Assembly (NCBI RefSeq): GCF_000328475.2
Contig: NC_026487.1
Span: 248,001-312,000 of the forward strand
DNA: 64,000 bases
Source: Mycosarcoma maydis
Taxonomy: Eukaryota; Basidiomycota; Ustilaginomycetes; Ustilaginales
Direction of reading: 5' to 3'
Under the pieces are notes generated by a model. It did no database searches and was not told the origin of the DNA. It saw only the letters and a list, made by a program, of their open reading frames with translations. Position numbers and translations under genes: made by a program. Below are positions 51,001 through 62,300 of the stretch, piece after piece; position 1 is the stretch's first letter; every line of letters starts with the position of its first letter.

Positions 51001-51708
51001 ACGTACAACATAATTGACGCCGTCGTGATCGCTTTCCTGTTGTTCTTCGTCGTCAAAGAGGACGGCCACACCGGCATTCTCGTCGATCTCGTCGAGCTTG
51101 GCGTCGTTGTTCGCAGTGAGATTGTCGTGATCTGTTTGATCGTAGTCGGTGATTTTCTTGCTGAGATTGGCAAGTTGGCCGAAAGATTCGGTGGTAAGCG
51201 GTCCGAGGATATCGTCAATCTCGTTTTTCTTTTCCAAGTCTTTGAGATTGTCATCCTTGAGAATCTCGAGGGTAGTGTCTGCAGCAGAACGAAGAACATC
51301 TTGGGCTTGATCGCCTAATGCTGAATGGACGATGCCGAGGATGAGTTCGTAAATGTCTCTGGTTTCTGCTGTTTTTGGATTGTATCGCAGACCTTCGAGT
51401 TCTGCGGTGGCCTGAAGAATGTCGGTGTAGGTGTTTTGATGTGAGAAGGAGGCCGAAGCAGCTTGACGCTTGGCAAGTGGTTGACTGAGTTGATCGTCTG
51501 TTTGTGCCTTTTTGCGCTTCTTGTCGAGATTCTTTACGCCTTGTGACTTGACGGCTGTACCCATATCGCGGATGTTGATGCGACCAGCTAGCGACTCGGC
51601 CTCGCCGGATGGTTCGTCGGGCCGACGATGTGTACGGTCGGCATGGATGACGAGAGACGAAAGCGCAGAGTACTGGTAGCCAGAGAGGTCTGGCTTTTTG
51701 GGGGGCAT
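45043..51708 (-). CDS. BRR2: Brr2-type U5 snRNP RNA helicase
   Basis: Ski2-like helicase that unwinds U4/U6 snRNA during spliceosome activation. The 2221-residue intronless protein starts at MPPKKPDLSGYQYSA. The N-terminal region has the plug-like acidic stretch. Cassette 1 (active) carries CAPTGAGKTNVA at about residue 550, DEIHLLHDDRGPVLE at about 665, SATLPNYQ and QMLGRAGRPQFD, followed by winged-helix and Sec63 domains. Cassette 2 has GAPTGSGKTVCAE at about 1397, the variant DDIHMIGD at about 1502 and SVPLANARDLGDWLG in place of SAT. A degenerate second cassette with DDIH is the hallmark of Brr2 and separates it from Slh1/ASCC3. A second Sec63 domain and an acidic Asp-rich tail end the protein. 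The frame opens 26 codons upstream of the chosen ATG. Confidence 0.96.
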   Translation of the reverse strand: MPPKKPDLSGYQYSALSSLVIHADRTHRRPDEPSGEAESLAGRINIRDMGTAVKSQGVKNLDKKRKKAQTDDQLSQPLAKRQAASASFSHQNTYTDILQATAELEGLRYNPKTAETRDIYELILGIVHSALGDQAQDVLRSAADTTLEILKDDNLKDLEKKNEIDDILGPLTTESFGQLANLSKKITDYDQTDHDNLTANNDAKLDEIDENAGVAVLFDDEEQQESDHDGVNYVVRDDSDDSDASQDEDPHPRQRQEEVKRQASDAQDDADTDDDEQDALLIGSSNLAANADSKQHDPTHVSPRDIDAFWIQRHISHHYPDAYEASEKADSAFDILSAESDVRDCENSLMELFDYDKFELVQLLTKNRDAVVWCTRLARADDDEKVNVHVAMREKGVAWILKALQGDVANPSGALTNSNPPNPLAPIDLEEAQRKAKRLTSRATIAPGSTAQPRRGVDLEAMAFTQGAHLNTNPKVRLPEGSFKRTKKGYEEIHIPAPPKRTIAQADLVPITTLPQWAQAAFPGATSLNPVQSRCYPVAFGSDEPMLLCAPTGAGKTNVAMLTILNEIGKWRDQASGEIELNAFKIVYVAPMKALVSEQAANFRDRLQSYGIVVNELTGDSQLTKAQIAETQIIVTTPEKWDVISRKSTDTSYTNLVRLVIIDEIHLLHDDRGPVLEAIISRTIRRMQQMNDPVRLVGLSATLPNYQDVATFLRVNPKTGLFYFESNYRPCPLKQEYVGITEKKAIKRLLIMNEITYEKTLDQAGKNQVLIFVHSRKETAKTAKFIRDRAMEQDTLNRFLPPSPASQEVLRSELDNVVDGDLKDVIPYGFGIHHAGMSRLDRELVEALFADGHLQVLVSTATLAWGVNLPAHTVIIKGTQIYNPEKGRWCEITPQDMLQMLGRAGRPQFDTFGEGIIITNHSELQYYLSLLNQQLPIESQLVSKLADNLNAEIVLGTIRNRDEAVAWLGYTYLYVRMLRSPTLYSVTADYAEDDPFLEQKRADIVHTAAALLEKCGLLRYERRTGNFTSNELGRIASHYYITHDSMATYHQQIKPHLGPIDLFRIFALSNEFRHQVVRQDEKLEVAKLLERVPIPVKESADDPIAKVNVLLQSWISQLKLDGYVLAADMVYVTQSAGRILRAIFEICLKRGYARLSRLALDLCKMVESRQWGSMTPLRQFRGIPADLVRRLERKEYPWNRLRDLEPNEIGELIGIPKAGRLVHRLVHQFPRLELQAFFQPLTRSLLHVQLTITPDFQWDEKVHGGAQSFWIMVEDVDAEILHYHDQFLLLRKYAELEHTVTFTIPMTEPIPPNYFISVVSDRWLHSEVRLPISFKNLILPEKFPPHTPLLDLQAQPVSALNDGAAEQLYVESFSHFNKVQTQTFHALYGSDDTAFVGAPTGSGKTVCAELALLRLWKDEEAGRAVCVVPYDSMVAPRVAVWKAKFGSYQDGKEVVGLTGETSADLRLLEMADVVVCTPEHWDVLSRRWRQRKNVQNVALYVFDDIHMIGDLRVGPTYEIVASRARFVAAQTQNSTRIIALSVPLANARDLGDWLGAPSGSVFNFAPSARQVPMEVHIKTFNVAHFPSMMIAMAKPAYLAIIEHAEDQPVIAFVPSRKQAKLTADDLLAYVVADSDRADGESEDGESRFLNIEMDDLEPHLQRVQDGDLRELLANGIAYYHEGLTRNDRRIVERLFSADAIRVVVASKETAWNIPLSAHLVLIMSLQTYEGREHRYVDYPLPDVLQMVGRCTVPNSHGSSRLVLLCQATRKDYFKKFLAEGLPIESRLTSYAQDFFNAEIVARTIDDKQAAVDILTWTLLYRRLQQNPQAYNCQGKSMQHIGEFLSELVENTLADLENSKCISIEDEMDVSPLNLGMIASYYNVSYVTIDVFNMSLKERTKMRGLLEIVSSSAEFEDLPIRQHEDVVLQRIYDRLPLKLDRLDLLSPYHKVFILIQAHFGRMTLPVDLEADQRWVLTKILNLLSACVDVMSSNAFLNAIVAMELSQMVVQACWEKDSVLRQVPGFTADVVQRCRARGVEDVYSLSDLLADLSEAERDDLLRMDKKQVAAVAQFVNNFPYIELSYTITTPLEQRIASEPISIAIQLETDTETDTDHEQALVARSSFYASRKLVQWWIVIGDPGTRTLLAIKKVTIRKTLELSLEVSLTQGRHERLKIWLVCDSYMGADREVNVDPVDVAEGVESEDQDDDDDDDDSDDEQEHH

Positions 51709-53043
51709 GATGGCTGCTGCAGTGAGGTGGGTAGGTCGTGTGAAAAGGGAAGGTGATGAAGAGGTAAAGTGCGATCTGCAAGCCAACGAAGCGGGTGGTG
51801 GAGTGTGAGTGGGTCTAAGATGAGCAGACCAGGGGCTGGGTTGAACTCAAGGCTGTGATGCCACAATCGAAATGGAGCTGCTGGAACAAAGAGGCGGCGT
51901 GGATGCCAGCAATCGAGCGAAGCGATATGTGCCTTTATGTTGGAGATGGTATCCAGCTTGTACTGCACCAGCAAGGGTCGACCCGGGATGACTGGCGATG
52001 ATGAGGAGGAGGAGGACGACGACGCAAAGTGTCGGTGCGAGCTGCGTCAACCACAAAATCGTGAATCTTCTCAACAGGATGACGGAAAAAGTTGACGCAG
52101 TTTGGCTAGGCCATCTTAGCGAGACCTAACATGGCTGGCTTGACATTCATGATTCGTGATTCGTGATTCGATCCACGTTTCGTGTTTTGGTCTTCACGCT
52201 CACGGCCTCCACGGTTCGTGCTTGAGTCATGAGGGCGAGTCAGACTCACGAGGCATACACTCAGTCACGAGTGTATGTGAATCGTGAATCACGAATTGTG
52301 AATCACGAATCGTGGATGGCTGAGTCGTCGACCAAAGTGAATCACGAATCATGAAAATATTAATAAAAAATAAATAAACCATCCAAAGTTGAATCGTGAA
52401 TCATTAATCACGAGTCTGATAACTATTTAAAAATCGAAACTTTTCTCTGTGTTTACAGATCGTAAATTTTGAAGGTGAATGGTGAATTGGTTTGCTTCGA
52501 GAGACGCATTTTATAAGAGTCGCGAGTTGCGTCAGATTGAGTCTGCGGTGTCTCTCTGTGTTTCGGCCCCGCCGAGTCGCGGGAGTGGGGAGACTGTGTG
52601 AGAGAGAAAGAGCACTTCGGATTTGCACCGACTCTCTGCTTTGCTCTGGTGGACCTCTTCAAATCGCATCACATCGCACCCCATCGCACAGCTTCGCATC
52701 GAACCGCATCGCAAATCCCAAAGCTCAAAGCGTTTTGGCCAACCATCGAGCATCACCATGGATCGCCTTTTGCTACGCTACCACCATCATCGCCCTTCTC
52801 TTTGCATACACATCAACCACTCTCCGTCCTCCTAAGCACACGTGGGTTCAGTTTCACATCTTTTTCTCCCACCCTTGGCTTTTGCTCTTGCACCAACCCC
52901 ACTCGCATCTCAAGCAGAATGGTATCCGCTGCGCATGGTGCCATCTGCGCTTGAATGCTTCATCTCGACACGATCTCCCCTTGCCACAGTCGTCCTAGCT
53001 CTCCCTTCCTCTGCTTCCGAAGCGATCACGATCCCCTCTCGTC
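51709..53043. other. Divergent intergenic region between BRR2 and SET3
   Basis: Heptads are dense at 52050, 52147-52175, 52262-52312 and 52338-52415, in both orientations and with palindromic pairs. An A/T-rich patch lies at 52365-52382. A 10-bp-phased repeat lies at 52663-52713. No gene seen; the C/T-rich 52800-53043 stretch is probably SET3 leader. Confidence 0.6.
52663..52713 (+). repeat. Period-10 repeat of ATCGCA-like hexamers
   Basis: ATCGCA begins at 52663, 52673 and 52683, with TTCGCA at 52693 and ACCGCA at 52703, exactly ten bases apart. One more ATCGCA lies out of phase at 52708. It sits about 340 bp before the SET3 ATG. Confidence 0.9.
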
Positions 53044-56000
53044 ATGATTAAGCCGCCTGCGATGGGCGTCTTTGCCCGTGACCCTCCTCCAGTTGGCAGA
53101 GGCGGCGCATCGTCATCTTTATCCAACTCGCAGCTGGGTCCGTTACCCTCCGATATTGTGCACCCGCTTCCATCGTCATCAGCCTTGTCCACCATGCCCA
53201 CCCATCAATCCACCTCCCATCCCGTCTTACCAGACGACGAAGCTGCTCAGAACGACGACGACGACGACCAAGGCACCGTCGACGAAGAAGCGGGCGTCAT
53301 TCGCTGTATATGTGGATGCGACGATGACGACGGCTTCACCATCCAGTGTGATAGGTGTCTTGTATGGCAACATTGCGCTTGCTTCGGCATGTCACAGGCT
53401 TCGGTACCCGAAGAGTACCTCTGCGAGCAGTGCGAACCGCGTCCTGTCGACGTCGTCTTTGCCCAAGCGCACCAGCAGAAGCGCAAGAACAACGAGGCCC
53501 GAAAGGCGCTCATGGATCGCAACCTCAAACGTCACCAACAAGCGCTCGCCTCCACCACCACTTACACCCATTCACATCTCCCCCAAGACGCTGTTTCCTC
53601 GCCCACTAGCGCTGCACATCCGCTTACCTCTGCACTGTCTGCCGATGTGCCCTCTTTGACACTTCACCAAAACCCCCAGCCCTCCTCCTCCTCCTCTTCC
53701 TCCTCCATCTCACCATCAACCACCACAGCCGCTCGTGCACGCAAACCCAGCCAGGCACTCGACCTTTCCAACACGCAATTCGTCGTCCCAGAGCTTCCAG
53801 CCAGTGCAGCCAGCGCAAGCACCGCACACAGAGGCGGCAAGCAACGCAGAGGTCCCAAAGCGTCTCGTAGAGGCCATGACACGCCTTCGTCGGTTTCAAC
53901 TCCTGTTCGCGGCGTCTTCACCCCTGGCAGCTCTCACGACCGCGCAGAGGACCCTTTCGACCTCGCAGACCAACTCGAGGCTTGGCACGTCGAGTTCACC
54001 CCCATCGCCAAAAACATTGTCGTGGACCCCTCCATACTCGATACCCTTGCCACTGCCATACTGGATTGGGAAGACGCAAGTCCACTAAAAGCCGTTCCTG
54101 GTCCAGCCGGTCGCCTCCTCGTTCCCACAGCACCTCGAGCATCCACCAGCACCAAACCCTCGCATCTCGATTCAATTCTTCCCTCCTCCTCCTCCTCCTC
54201 CTCCTCCACTTTGCCCTCATCACCTTCCTCTTCCCCGCTCGCGCTTGCCTCTCCAGGTCCCGACGCAGAGCCCCTCGCTATCTCTGCCGTTGGTCAAGAA
54301 TGCGTCCCTGTCGAACTTGCCGGTCCTTCTTTGGCTGATCTTGCTTGCAGAACGTACGTCAGGCACATCTCTGAATCTGCTTCGGCAGGTGTCTTTACCA
54401 ACCTTCTTTACGTCAACAACTCGGCCGATGAGCCACAACGCTCCTGGTGTGCCTCACGCGCCTTTTCCAGACCCGTCATGCATGGTCTTTTCGCTGAAGC
54501 TTCCATTCCTGCCGGTGCTTTCATCTCTGAGCTCCGTGGCGAGATTTACAGTGCCGACACATACCGCAACAACCCCATCAACCAGTATGCCGCTTTGGGC
54601 GCAACCAAGCCCCACGTCCATCTTCTTCCACCCCCCCTCAACCTCGCCATTGACGCTCGCAGATTCGGAAACGAAGCCCGCTTCGCACGATACAGCTGTC
54701 ATCCCAATGCTGTCCTTCGTCCCATCCTCTTTGATCCCACCGGTCAACCTTCGGCTCGCTCTCACGCCAGCTCAAGAGCGCAGTCGCCTGCTCCATCTTT
54801 CACCTTGTCTGCTCTGCCTCGCAAACACGCCGACACGCCTCCTGCCGAGTCTCGCTCCGACGAGCCCCAACTTTTCTTTGGACTTTTTGCCCTTACCGAT
54901 ATTCCCCGAACCCACGAAATCACGGTGGGATGGGAATGGGATGACGCGCACATTGTCCACTTTTTGCCACAACTCGTCCAGGAATCATACCTCGAATCGC
55001 GTCAGGGGCATGTCGATGCCGACCAGCACACAGCCAACATNNNNNNNNNNNNNNNNNNNNNNNNNNNNNNNNNNNNNNNNNNNNNNNNNNNNNNNNNNNN
55101 NNNNNNNNNNNNNNNNNNNNNNNNNNNNNNNNNNNNNNNNGAGCAAACCTCCCGACTTTTCGCCTCTCGTCGGCATCCAACGGCACTGGAGACCCATCAG
55201 CTTGCCACCCACACCAGAGACATCTGTCAAGGATGCCTCGTCCCCTGCCCATCCGGCTCTGCTCGCCGCTCTGGCAGCCGAATGCGAATCTCAGCCAATG
55301 CAGTCCCTTGACGATGGCGAAACTGGGTGTGGGAGTAACGAAGCCATCGCCAAACGTAATGATCGCAAGGACGATACATCGACCCAGACTCGCATCGACA
55401 AGTCCGACCATAACTCTGCTCCCTCTGATGTGGATGCTGATGACGATGACACGCGTTCCCTCGCCTCTTCACTCACTGACCCCATGTCTGGCCTGAGCGA
55501 CAACGACACGATAAGCGAAGACGAAGACCATGATCTCATGGATGCACTACAGGCCGCCGCCGATGGCCTACACCCGCATCGACGATCTGCCAAAGGCGGT
55601 GACGCTAACGCTGTCGATACCGAACTCTCGGGTCTCTTCCTGCTGCCTCCCAAGAAGCGCTCCATGCGCACCCGCATCAAGGCAGTCGTGGTACCTTCCG
55701 ATGATGACAGCGCTACCAACGAGGATATTGAAGGCGAAGACGACGCCACGGTTCAGAACAAGTCTGTCAAGGCAAGACGCTCCGCAGAGATGGCGCCCAA
55801 GTCCAAGTCGGCTACTAAGCGCAAAGGCAAGCTCGATGCTGCGCGTACAGCCTTGCACTTCTCCTCCGATGAAGACAAGCACTTTGACGACTCATCTGCA
55901 GCCATCCCCGCCAGGAAGCGCAGAAAGGCTGGAAACATTGCGGATCCCAGCTCGCCACTCTCTTCCGTCCCATCGCCCAGCTCGGACACTTCCATGCCCG

Positions 56001-58858
56001 GTTCGCCCCCTGACCTGCCACGTCTGTCGGTCAAGCATCGCTTCGAGAACGAGCGGCGTCTGTCGGACATCGAGCTGGCCAAGAAAAAACGTGCCGCCAA
56101 GCGTGGACAAGATAGCAGAGCCAAGACCTCCCAGTCTCGCCCCAAAGAGTCGGCCTCGAAGCGTCGCAAACGCGAAGAGGCTCGTATTCACCGCAACGCC
56201 ATTCTGGATCTTGGAGACACAGAATCCAGCGAAGAAGGTCTCTCAGTGGACGACGAGCTGGACGGCGACCAGCAGCATCGACACGATGATGGAGACACGA
56301 CGATGGCTGACGTTGAAAGTCGCACGTCGACCACGTCGACGCCGCGCATGTCCCACAAGAGTCTTGGTCCTCGAGGCACAGATATCACGAACGAAGCACA
56401 GGCAGCCAGCGACACGACCTTGCTCCAGAAGACCAACAAGGAAACGCTCCCAAAGCCTTCTACAACGGAAGATCCCAAGTCTGCACAGAGCGAGGCGACC
56501 ATTAAGGCGAAAAAGGTGCGACGCATCTTGTCCGATTCGGAAGCAAGTGCTGACGAAGAGACAGCTCATCCTGCTGCCTCTACGCCCACTACAGCCGACG
56601 AGTATCAGACGTCTCAAGCTCGCGCGAAGCAGTCTGATGAACCAGATCGAGCTAACCTAGAGTCAACCGACGCCACCGCTGACGCGAGACCCAAGTTCGA
56701 GGAAGACGCAGTGACTCAAGATGCCATCACATCCGGCCAAGCGTCTGCAGCGACGCCAACACCGGTCGCCCAGGTCAAGAAGGAAGAGCCTAGAGTCAAG
56801 CTCTCTCTCGCCGAGTACAAGCGTCGGCTCGCCGAACGCCGCGTGTCGGAGCAACAGAGTGCACAATCGAAACCTCCTCTCACCCCTGTGACGCCTACCC
56901 CTGCTACGCCAACGTCCGACGTTGCGCCAATGCCTTCACCAGCGATCGAAAGGAGTGAGCCTCCACCGCCTGCTCCGGCTCGATCATCGCAATCGACCTT
57001 GACGCCAGCCGAGACCGTCGCGACTTGCACAAGCCTGGCGCCACCGTCGACCACCGCCGTGTCAGACGCTGTCGAGACAAGCATGACGCCAGCATCAGCG
57101 CCACGAGCCATGCTATTTACCTCCATCTCGGCACCAACAGCCATTCGCTCGGTCGAGATCCCAAAATCGCCCTCGCCAGAACCTACGACGAATCCGTCAG
57201 CACAGCAGCAACAGAGCAGTGTCCCGCTAGTCAGTCCATCGAAGGAACTGGGTACAGTGCACACCGAAGAGACAGATACGACCGTCACAGTCGATTCTGG
57301 CGCCAGCAGCAACATGGTTGGCCCCGCATCCTCACCAGCCTCCAATACCAGCACCCTTCCACTTGCAGCTGCTGGTGCTGACACACCAGCATTGCTGATG
57401 CGTCTAGAAACACGTCAAAACCGAGCCTCGTCGGTTTCCCAGCAGCCAGCTACTGTCGAGCAAACTGGCTCAATGGGTAGTACGGCTGCAATTGCAGATG
57501 CAGATGGATTTGCCAGACCTCTTACGACCAGCACCGGACAAACCACCACGCCGACAGCGACCACGTGGGGAGCATCAACGCCGCTCCGATCTCCCTCGTT
57601 TGGAGCAACGCGCACGCAAACAGGAGGCCGTATGCCGCCTTCGCCGTCCACTTTGACGAGCTTCAACCCTCCTAAGGCACCTCGCGCCTTCATGAGTCCT
57701 CCTGGTACGAATCTACCGCCTCCATCGATGGCACCGGCCTCCAGCATTGCCACCAGTGCCAGCGCGGCAGCGTCGTCGTCGTCTGCAACGCCGACCATTG
57801 CGGCACCATCCATCACTTCCACGCCAGCACGGATCGGAACTTCCGGTGCAGCGATCGGAGTGGCCAATACACCGTCTACGGCGAGCTCCGCAAGTTCGGC
57901 GGCATCGTCGCGCTACCCTGCGCTTAGTCACACATCGCCTACGCCAGCCTCCACAGCACTGCCTGCCAGCTCGGCCGGCTATCCGCCACGCAATTTTGCC
58001 GGGGTGCCCAAAGCCCCAGCCAGCATGCGCGACACGGACCCGCGTGCAGAAGCGTGGGCAGAGGCACGAGAGGCGCGCGAAGCGCGGGATGCACGCGGCG
58101 ACTACGCGCCCCGTCACCACGACCCGATGCGAGAAGGCGGTGCTAGCCGTGACATGGGTTGGGGCGAGCGATCGCGCGAGCCTGTTGGCATGGGGGAACG
58201 CGAACCCATGCGAGGCGGATGGGGTCGCGATCGTCGAGACCTTGCACATGCTAGGGCGGGGTATGGCAGGGACGACCGTGTTTATGGCCGCGATGATCTG
58301 GCCCCAGGTGGCAGCAGTGTCAGCAGTGAAGTTGCAGGCGGCAGTTCGAGCGCTGGTCTTGCGGATCGACTCGAATCGCACGCACACTCACACGTGCACT
58401 CTCACTCGCATTCGCACTCGCACTCGCACTATGGCCCGTATCGCCGTCCCTCTGTGACAGAGTACGACAATGCCGTGCGAGGAGGCCCTGTCTCGCCGTA
58501 TGATCGACCGTCCGATCCATACAATCGAGGCATTGGAATCCGCGGTCGAAGCTTGGTTCTAGGTGGTGGTGGCCTGAATGCCTCGGGTGCCAATAGCAGT
58601 GGAGTTCCACCACCACCACCACCAGCAGCAGCAGCAGCGGTTGCTGGTCGCGACAATGCAAGGGTAGGTGATTATCGAGACTATGACGATCTGGCAGGCG
58701 GAGGTGGCGGTCCACCACCCGGTCACACATTGTACCCGCGTGGCGGCTTCAGGAGCAGCGGCGGCGGTGGCTGGGGTGGCAGAGGTCGTGCTCGTGGTGG
58801 CGGCAGAGGTGGCCATCTTGAAGGAGGTGGCAGGGGACGCGGAGGATGGATGCGTTGA
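53044..58858 (+). CDS. SET3: Set3-type PHD finger and SET domain protein, interrupted by an assembly gap
   Basis: Likely scaffold of a Set3-type histone deacetylase complex. Before the gap (665 codons) are a PHD finger at about residues 86-137 ([36 protein letters not shown]) and a SET domain at about 440-640 ([45 protein letters not shown]). The usual NHS-C-x-PN box reads RYSCHPN, and the domain resembles the Set3/KMT2E group, thought to be enzymatically weak or inactive. After the gap, 55142-58858 is open in a different relative frame (1238 residues): acidic-basic disordered sequence, many Ser/Thr/Pro, a His-Ser repeat near 58380-58430, polyproline and a Gly/Arg-rich end. Both halves read toward each other, so I treat them as one gene; gap length is unknown. 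Confidence 0.85.
55041..55140. other. Assembly gap of exactly 100 N
   Basis: One hundred undefined bases, a conventional placeholder size. The flanking frames differ by one base across it, so the true length is not 100 (or contains an intron). Confidence 0.98.
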
Positions 58859-59312
58859 TGGCGGACCTGCCTTGTCATTTTTGACGTTTAGCATTGTGCG
58901 CTGCATCCACTGCTTGGCTTGGCTCTCGCTTCGTCACTGCGCGTCCTCCCCCCTTTTCACGCACCTCGAAGGATTTGCAACCCCCGTTGGCTCTCTTGTT
59001 TCTGCCCTCTGTCCTTGTCTTATTTAGGCTTGTAGTGCTAATTCATGTGTACTTTTACCTGCAGTCATGAGTGGGGACGGGGAATGTGGATGGTCTTTGT
59101 GTAGGTTGGAGTTGGGCGTCTGGTTCGGCTTCAAGAGGCAAGTCTGGACTGGATGCGCGATGAACTGGGCTGTGGGTCTGAGTGACGAGTGGTATTCACG
59201 ATTGGGTTGTAAGAGACACCTGGACGCAGGATGGGATGACAGGATGGGGGATGATAGGGAAGGATGAGGTGCGTGATGCGAAAGGATCTGCGGAGGTTTT
59301 GTGAGTGAGTGA
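58859..59312. other. Convergent 3' region between SET3 and PDS5
   Basis: 3' flanks only, with one ATTCACGATT heptad near 59196. No gene seen. Confidence 0.6.
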
Positions 59313-62300
59313 CTATTCTGGCTCGGTGAGATCGCTCGAGTCATCAGGATCGGGGTCGTGGAGGCTAGACTGGGAGGTGTGTGCATTGTGTGTCTTGGGT
59401 TTCTTAGCAGGCCGTTTGCTGGACTGGGCTGTGTTGTTTGGCGGTCTAGTCGCCGGAACCCACCTTGACTTGGCACCGACGGTCGGTTTTGTCTTTAGCT
59501 TGAACTCGGACATGTGCCGAACAAGATCGTTAGGCAGATACTGGCGCTCATATATTTCCCTTTGCACATCCCGACTAGGGAGTGGCTTGAATATGTCGGC
59601 AGGTAACGTAACGCGGCCTGGATAACTTTCAATAGTCCATCCGTGCTGTGCAGCCCTCTTCCGGATAACGAGCTGCGCCAGTTCAGACAGCGCATACAGC
59701 TTCTCGCTTGCGCGCTGGCTTTCGGCATCCCGAACGCCCTTAACCCTGGTGGCCAAGTAGTAAAACAGCGAAACGTTTGTAGCCCCCGCCAAGCAGTCCA
59801 GGAAGAAGTCCAAGTACCTGACAAACTGCAGTAGATCTTCGTTTGTCTCGCTTGAGAAATCCGGATGGTGTGCCAGCAGATGGATCAAGCGAGCAAACGA
59901 TACGTCGAGATGCTTGAGTCGTTGGTCGGCAGGCAGAGCGCGCGAGTTGGATTGACAGTACCTTAGCACCATATTCCTGTTCTCGTCCTCGGGATCGTAA
60001 GCCGCCAGAAAACTCATGGCAAGGAAGCGTCCATCGATGCGCCGTGCTTGCAAGTAAGTGAGCAGTTTGTGCAGCAGACGCGAACGCACATTGAACGATT
60101 CGTCTTGCACCATAAAAGCAAGATCCAGGTACTCGCGCGTGATCAGCGCATCGTAACTTGGGTGGCGCGCCAACTTGAGCACGCAGAGAGCCGCTTGCAG
60201 ACGCATCCGCGACTTGGCCGCTGCTGGCGTATTGAGCGCTTTCGCTTCTCCTGCCCCCACCACCGCCCACAACAGTCGAAACACGGGCTTGGCCATATCG
60301 CCTGCGCTGTCCGTCTCGCCAAACGCCTCGCACCTCCTCGTCAACACCTGCAACGACAAAAGCTTGGCGTTCAGCTCGTCATCCACAGCCACATCCTCGA
60401 TCCAATCCTCGCTGTCATTCGCGTACGCTTTCGCCTTGCTCGCTGTCAACGGCTTGAGCAGAATGTCCGACAGCATCGTCCGCACGACTGTACTGCTCAC
60501 GTTCTCCGACGCATCAGGAGCGTGCTTGAAAAACTGAGCCAAGCTGTACAGAATCGCCACCTGTCGTCCGCACTTGGCAGCAGCCAGTTGCTGTGCAACC
60601 GAATCGAGCACCTCTTCGAGCACACCAAACGCAACGCTGCTCGACACAGACATGCCCGCGGTGCCCGCCTTCTGCCCCACAGCTTTGCGCCCACCCCTTA
60701 CGCCACCAGTAGCAACAATCGCCAGCAACTTGGCCGCGAATTTCGCCTGCAACGGCGTACCCTTGAGCACCAACTTGGCCAGCCGCTCCACCGCTTTCTT
60801 GTCCAGCTGCACCTTGGAAGCGTTCCACTGAGCCACCGACGCAAGACCCTGCAAGCAAGTCTGGGTGAGCATCGCATTCGAGTCTTCAAACAGCGCTCTG
60901 CTCAGCTCGGGCACGTGCATCGACAGCATCGCCGGACACCGCTTTGCGATGAACTCGAGCAGCTCGTTGGCCGTTGCCCGATGCGTCTCAGCATCCGACA
61001 AGTCGCCCGACTGAGACTGAGATTGAGACGTGGAAGCCGCCTTTGATCGCTGCGATGCCGAGCCACCATTGTGCGACAGCTTCTTGATCAGCGTCGGCAC
61101 CGAAGATCGGTTAAGGATCATGTACGACGCGCTCCGGATAAAGATGGTGATCGTATCCAGAATGCTAGCGTTGGCGTTCTCGACGCGACGTAGTGCATCG
61201 TTTCGCGCCTTTGTGGCGGTTCTAAAGTCAGTCTGTGGGTCAAAGCAGGTGCGCATGAGACGGTAGATGCGCGTGTCATTGAGCTTGGCGAACGCGTGCA
61301 GATCCGTCATGGCGCGTTCTGCGTCGGCAAAAAGCGATGCACAGCGTCGAATTCGATCGGCCATAGCCGCCTTGACCACCGCCGAGTCCTTGTTGGGAGC
61401 CACGTCGCCTCCGTTGTACTCCTCGCAGCAATCGATGAAGCGGTCCGGCAGCGCGGGACGTGTGTAGATGAGGTTGCTGAGACGGAAAAGCCCCCGGGTA
61501 GCTTCAGGCTCGAGGTACTTCATCACCAGCAATAGACGGTTGGTGAAAGCTGCTTCGTCCTCGTCGAGATTGCTCGGAATTGGAAGGATGTACTTTTCGA
61601 CTGTGGCAGCTACAAGCACCTGTAGTTCATTGCTGCCGGCATAGAGGCACTTGAACAACTCCTGTGGAATCCATGCAAACTGCTGAATGGCCGCTGGGTC
61701 GTTGTTGTCGATTTCCGAGAAAGCCATATCGAAAAGCTTGCCGATGGCTTCAAGCGACTCTTTGCGGACGAGCGTCTTTTTGTCCTTGCATCGGTCTGCC
61801 ACTGTGAGCAGCACCGACTTGTCTACGTGATGCAGCGCTGTCTCGTAGTCGAGCGAGCCAAGCATCTTGGCGGTAGCGGCGCGCACGCGTTCGTCCGGCT
61901 CGAGGAGCTTCCTTTCGAGGATCGGCGTCAAGTCGTGACGCAGTTCAGGATGGTTGACGAGGATAGATTTGGTGGACTCGACCCAAATTACGCGCAGACT
62001 GGGCGACTTGTCGTTGGCCCTTCCGAGCCACGCTCGCCAAGTGCTGAGGTATCTTCGCGCCAGATCGCTGCTTTCGGCAGCCGTGGCGGAGGGTTTCTCG
62101 CCAAACATCTGGCCGAGTACCTTGGTAGCAAGGACGCGAAGCTGGACGTCTTCGATTCGCAGCTCCTCTTCGAGCTGGGGTATGACGTTGAGAAGAAGCG
62201 AGGGGACGACGCGGTTGATGTGAACGATGAGCGAGTGGGCGGTCTGCAGGCTTTCGAGACGCTCGTCGTGATCCTCTTCCTGGGTAGCGGAAAGAATGAC

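Noticed and set aside
55530..56660. A 376-codon overlapping frame inside SET3
   Set aside because: Same strand, +1 frame shadow of the disordered tail; Arg/Pro/Ser-rich with no start context or domain.
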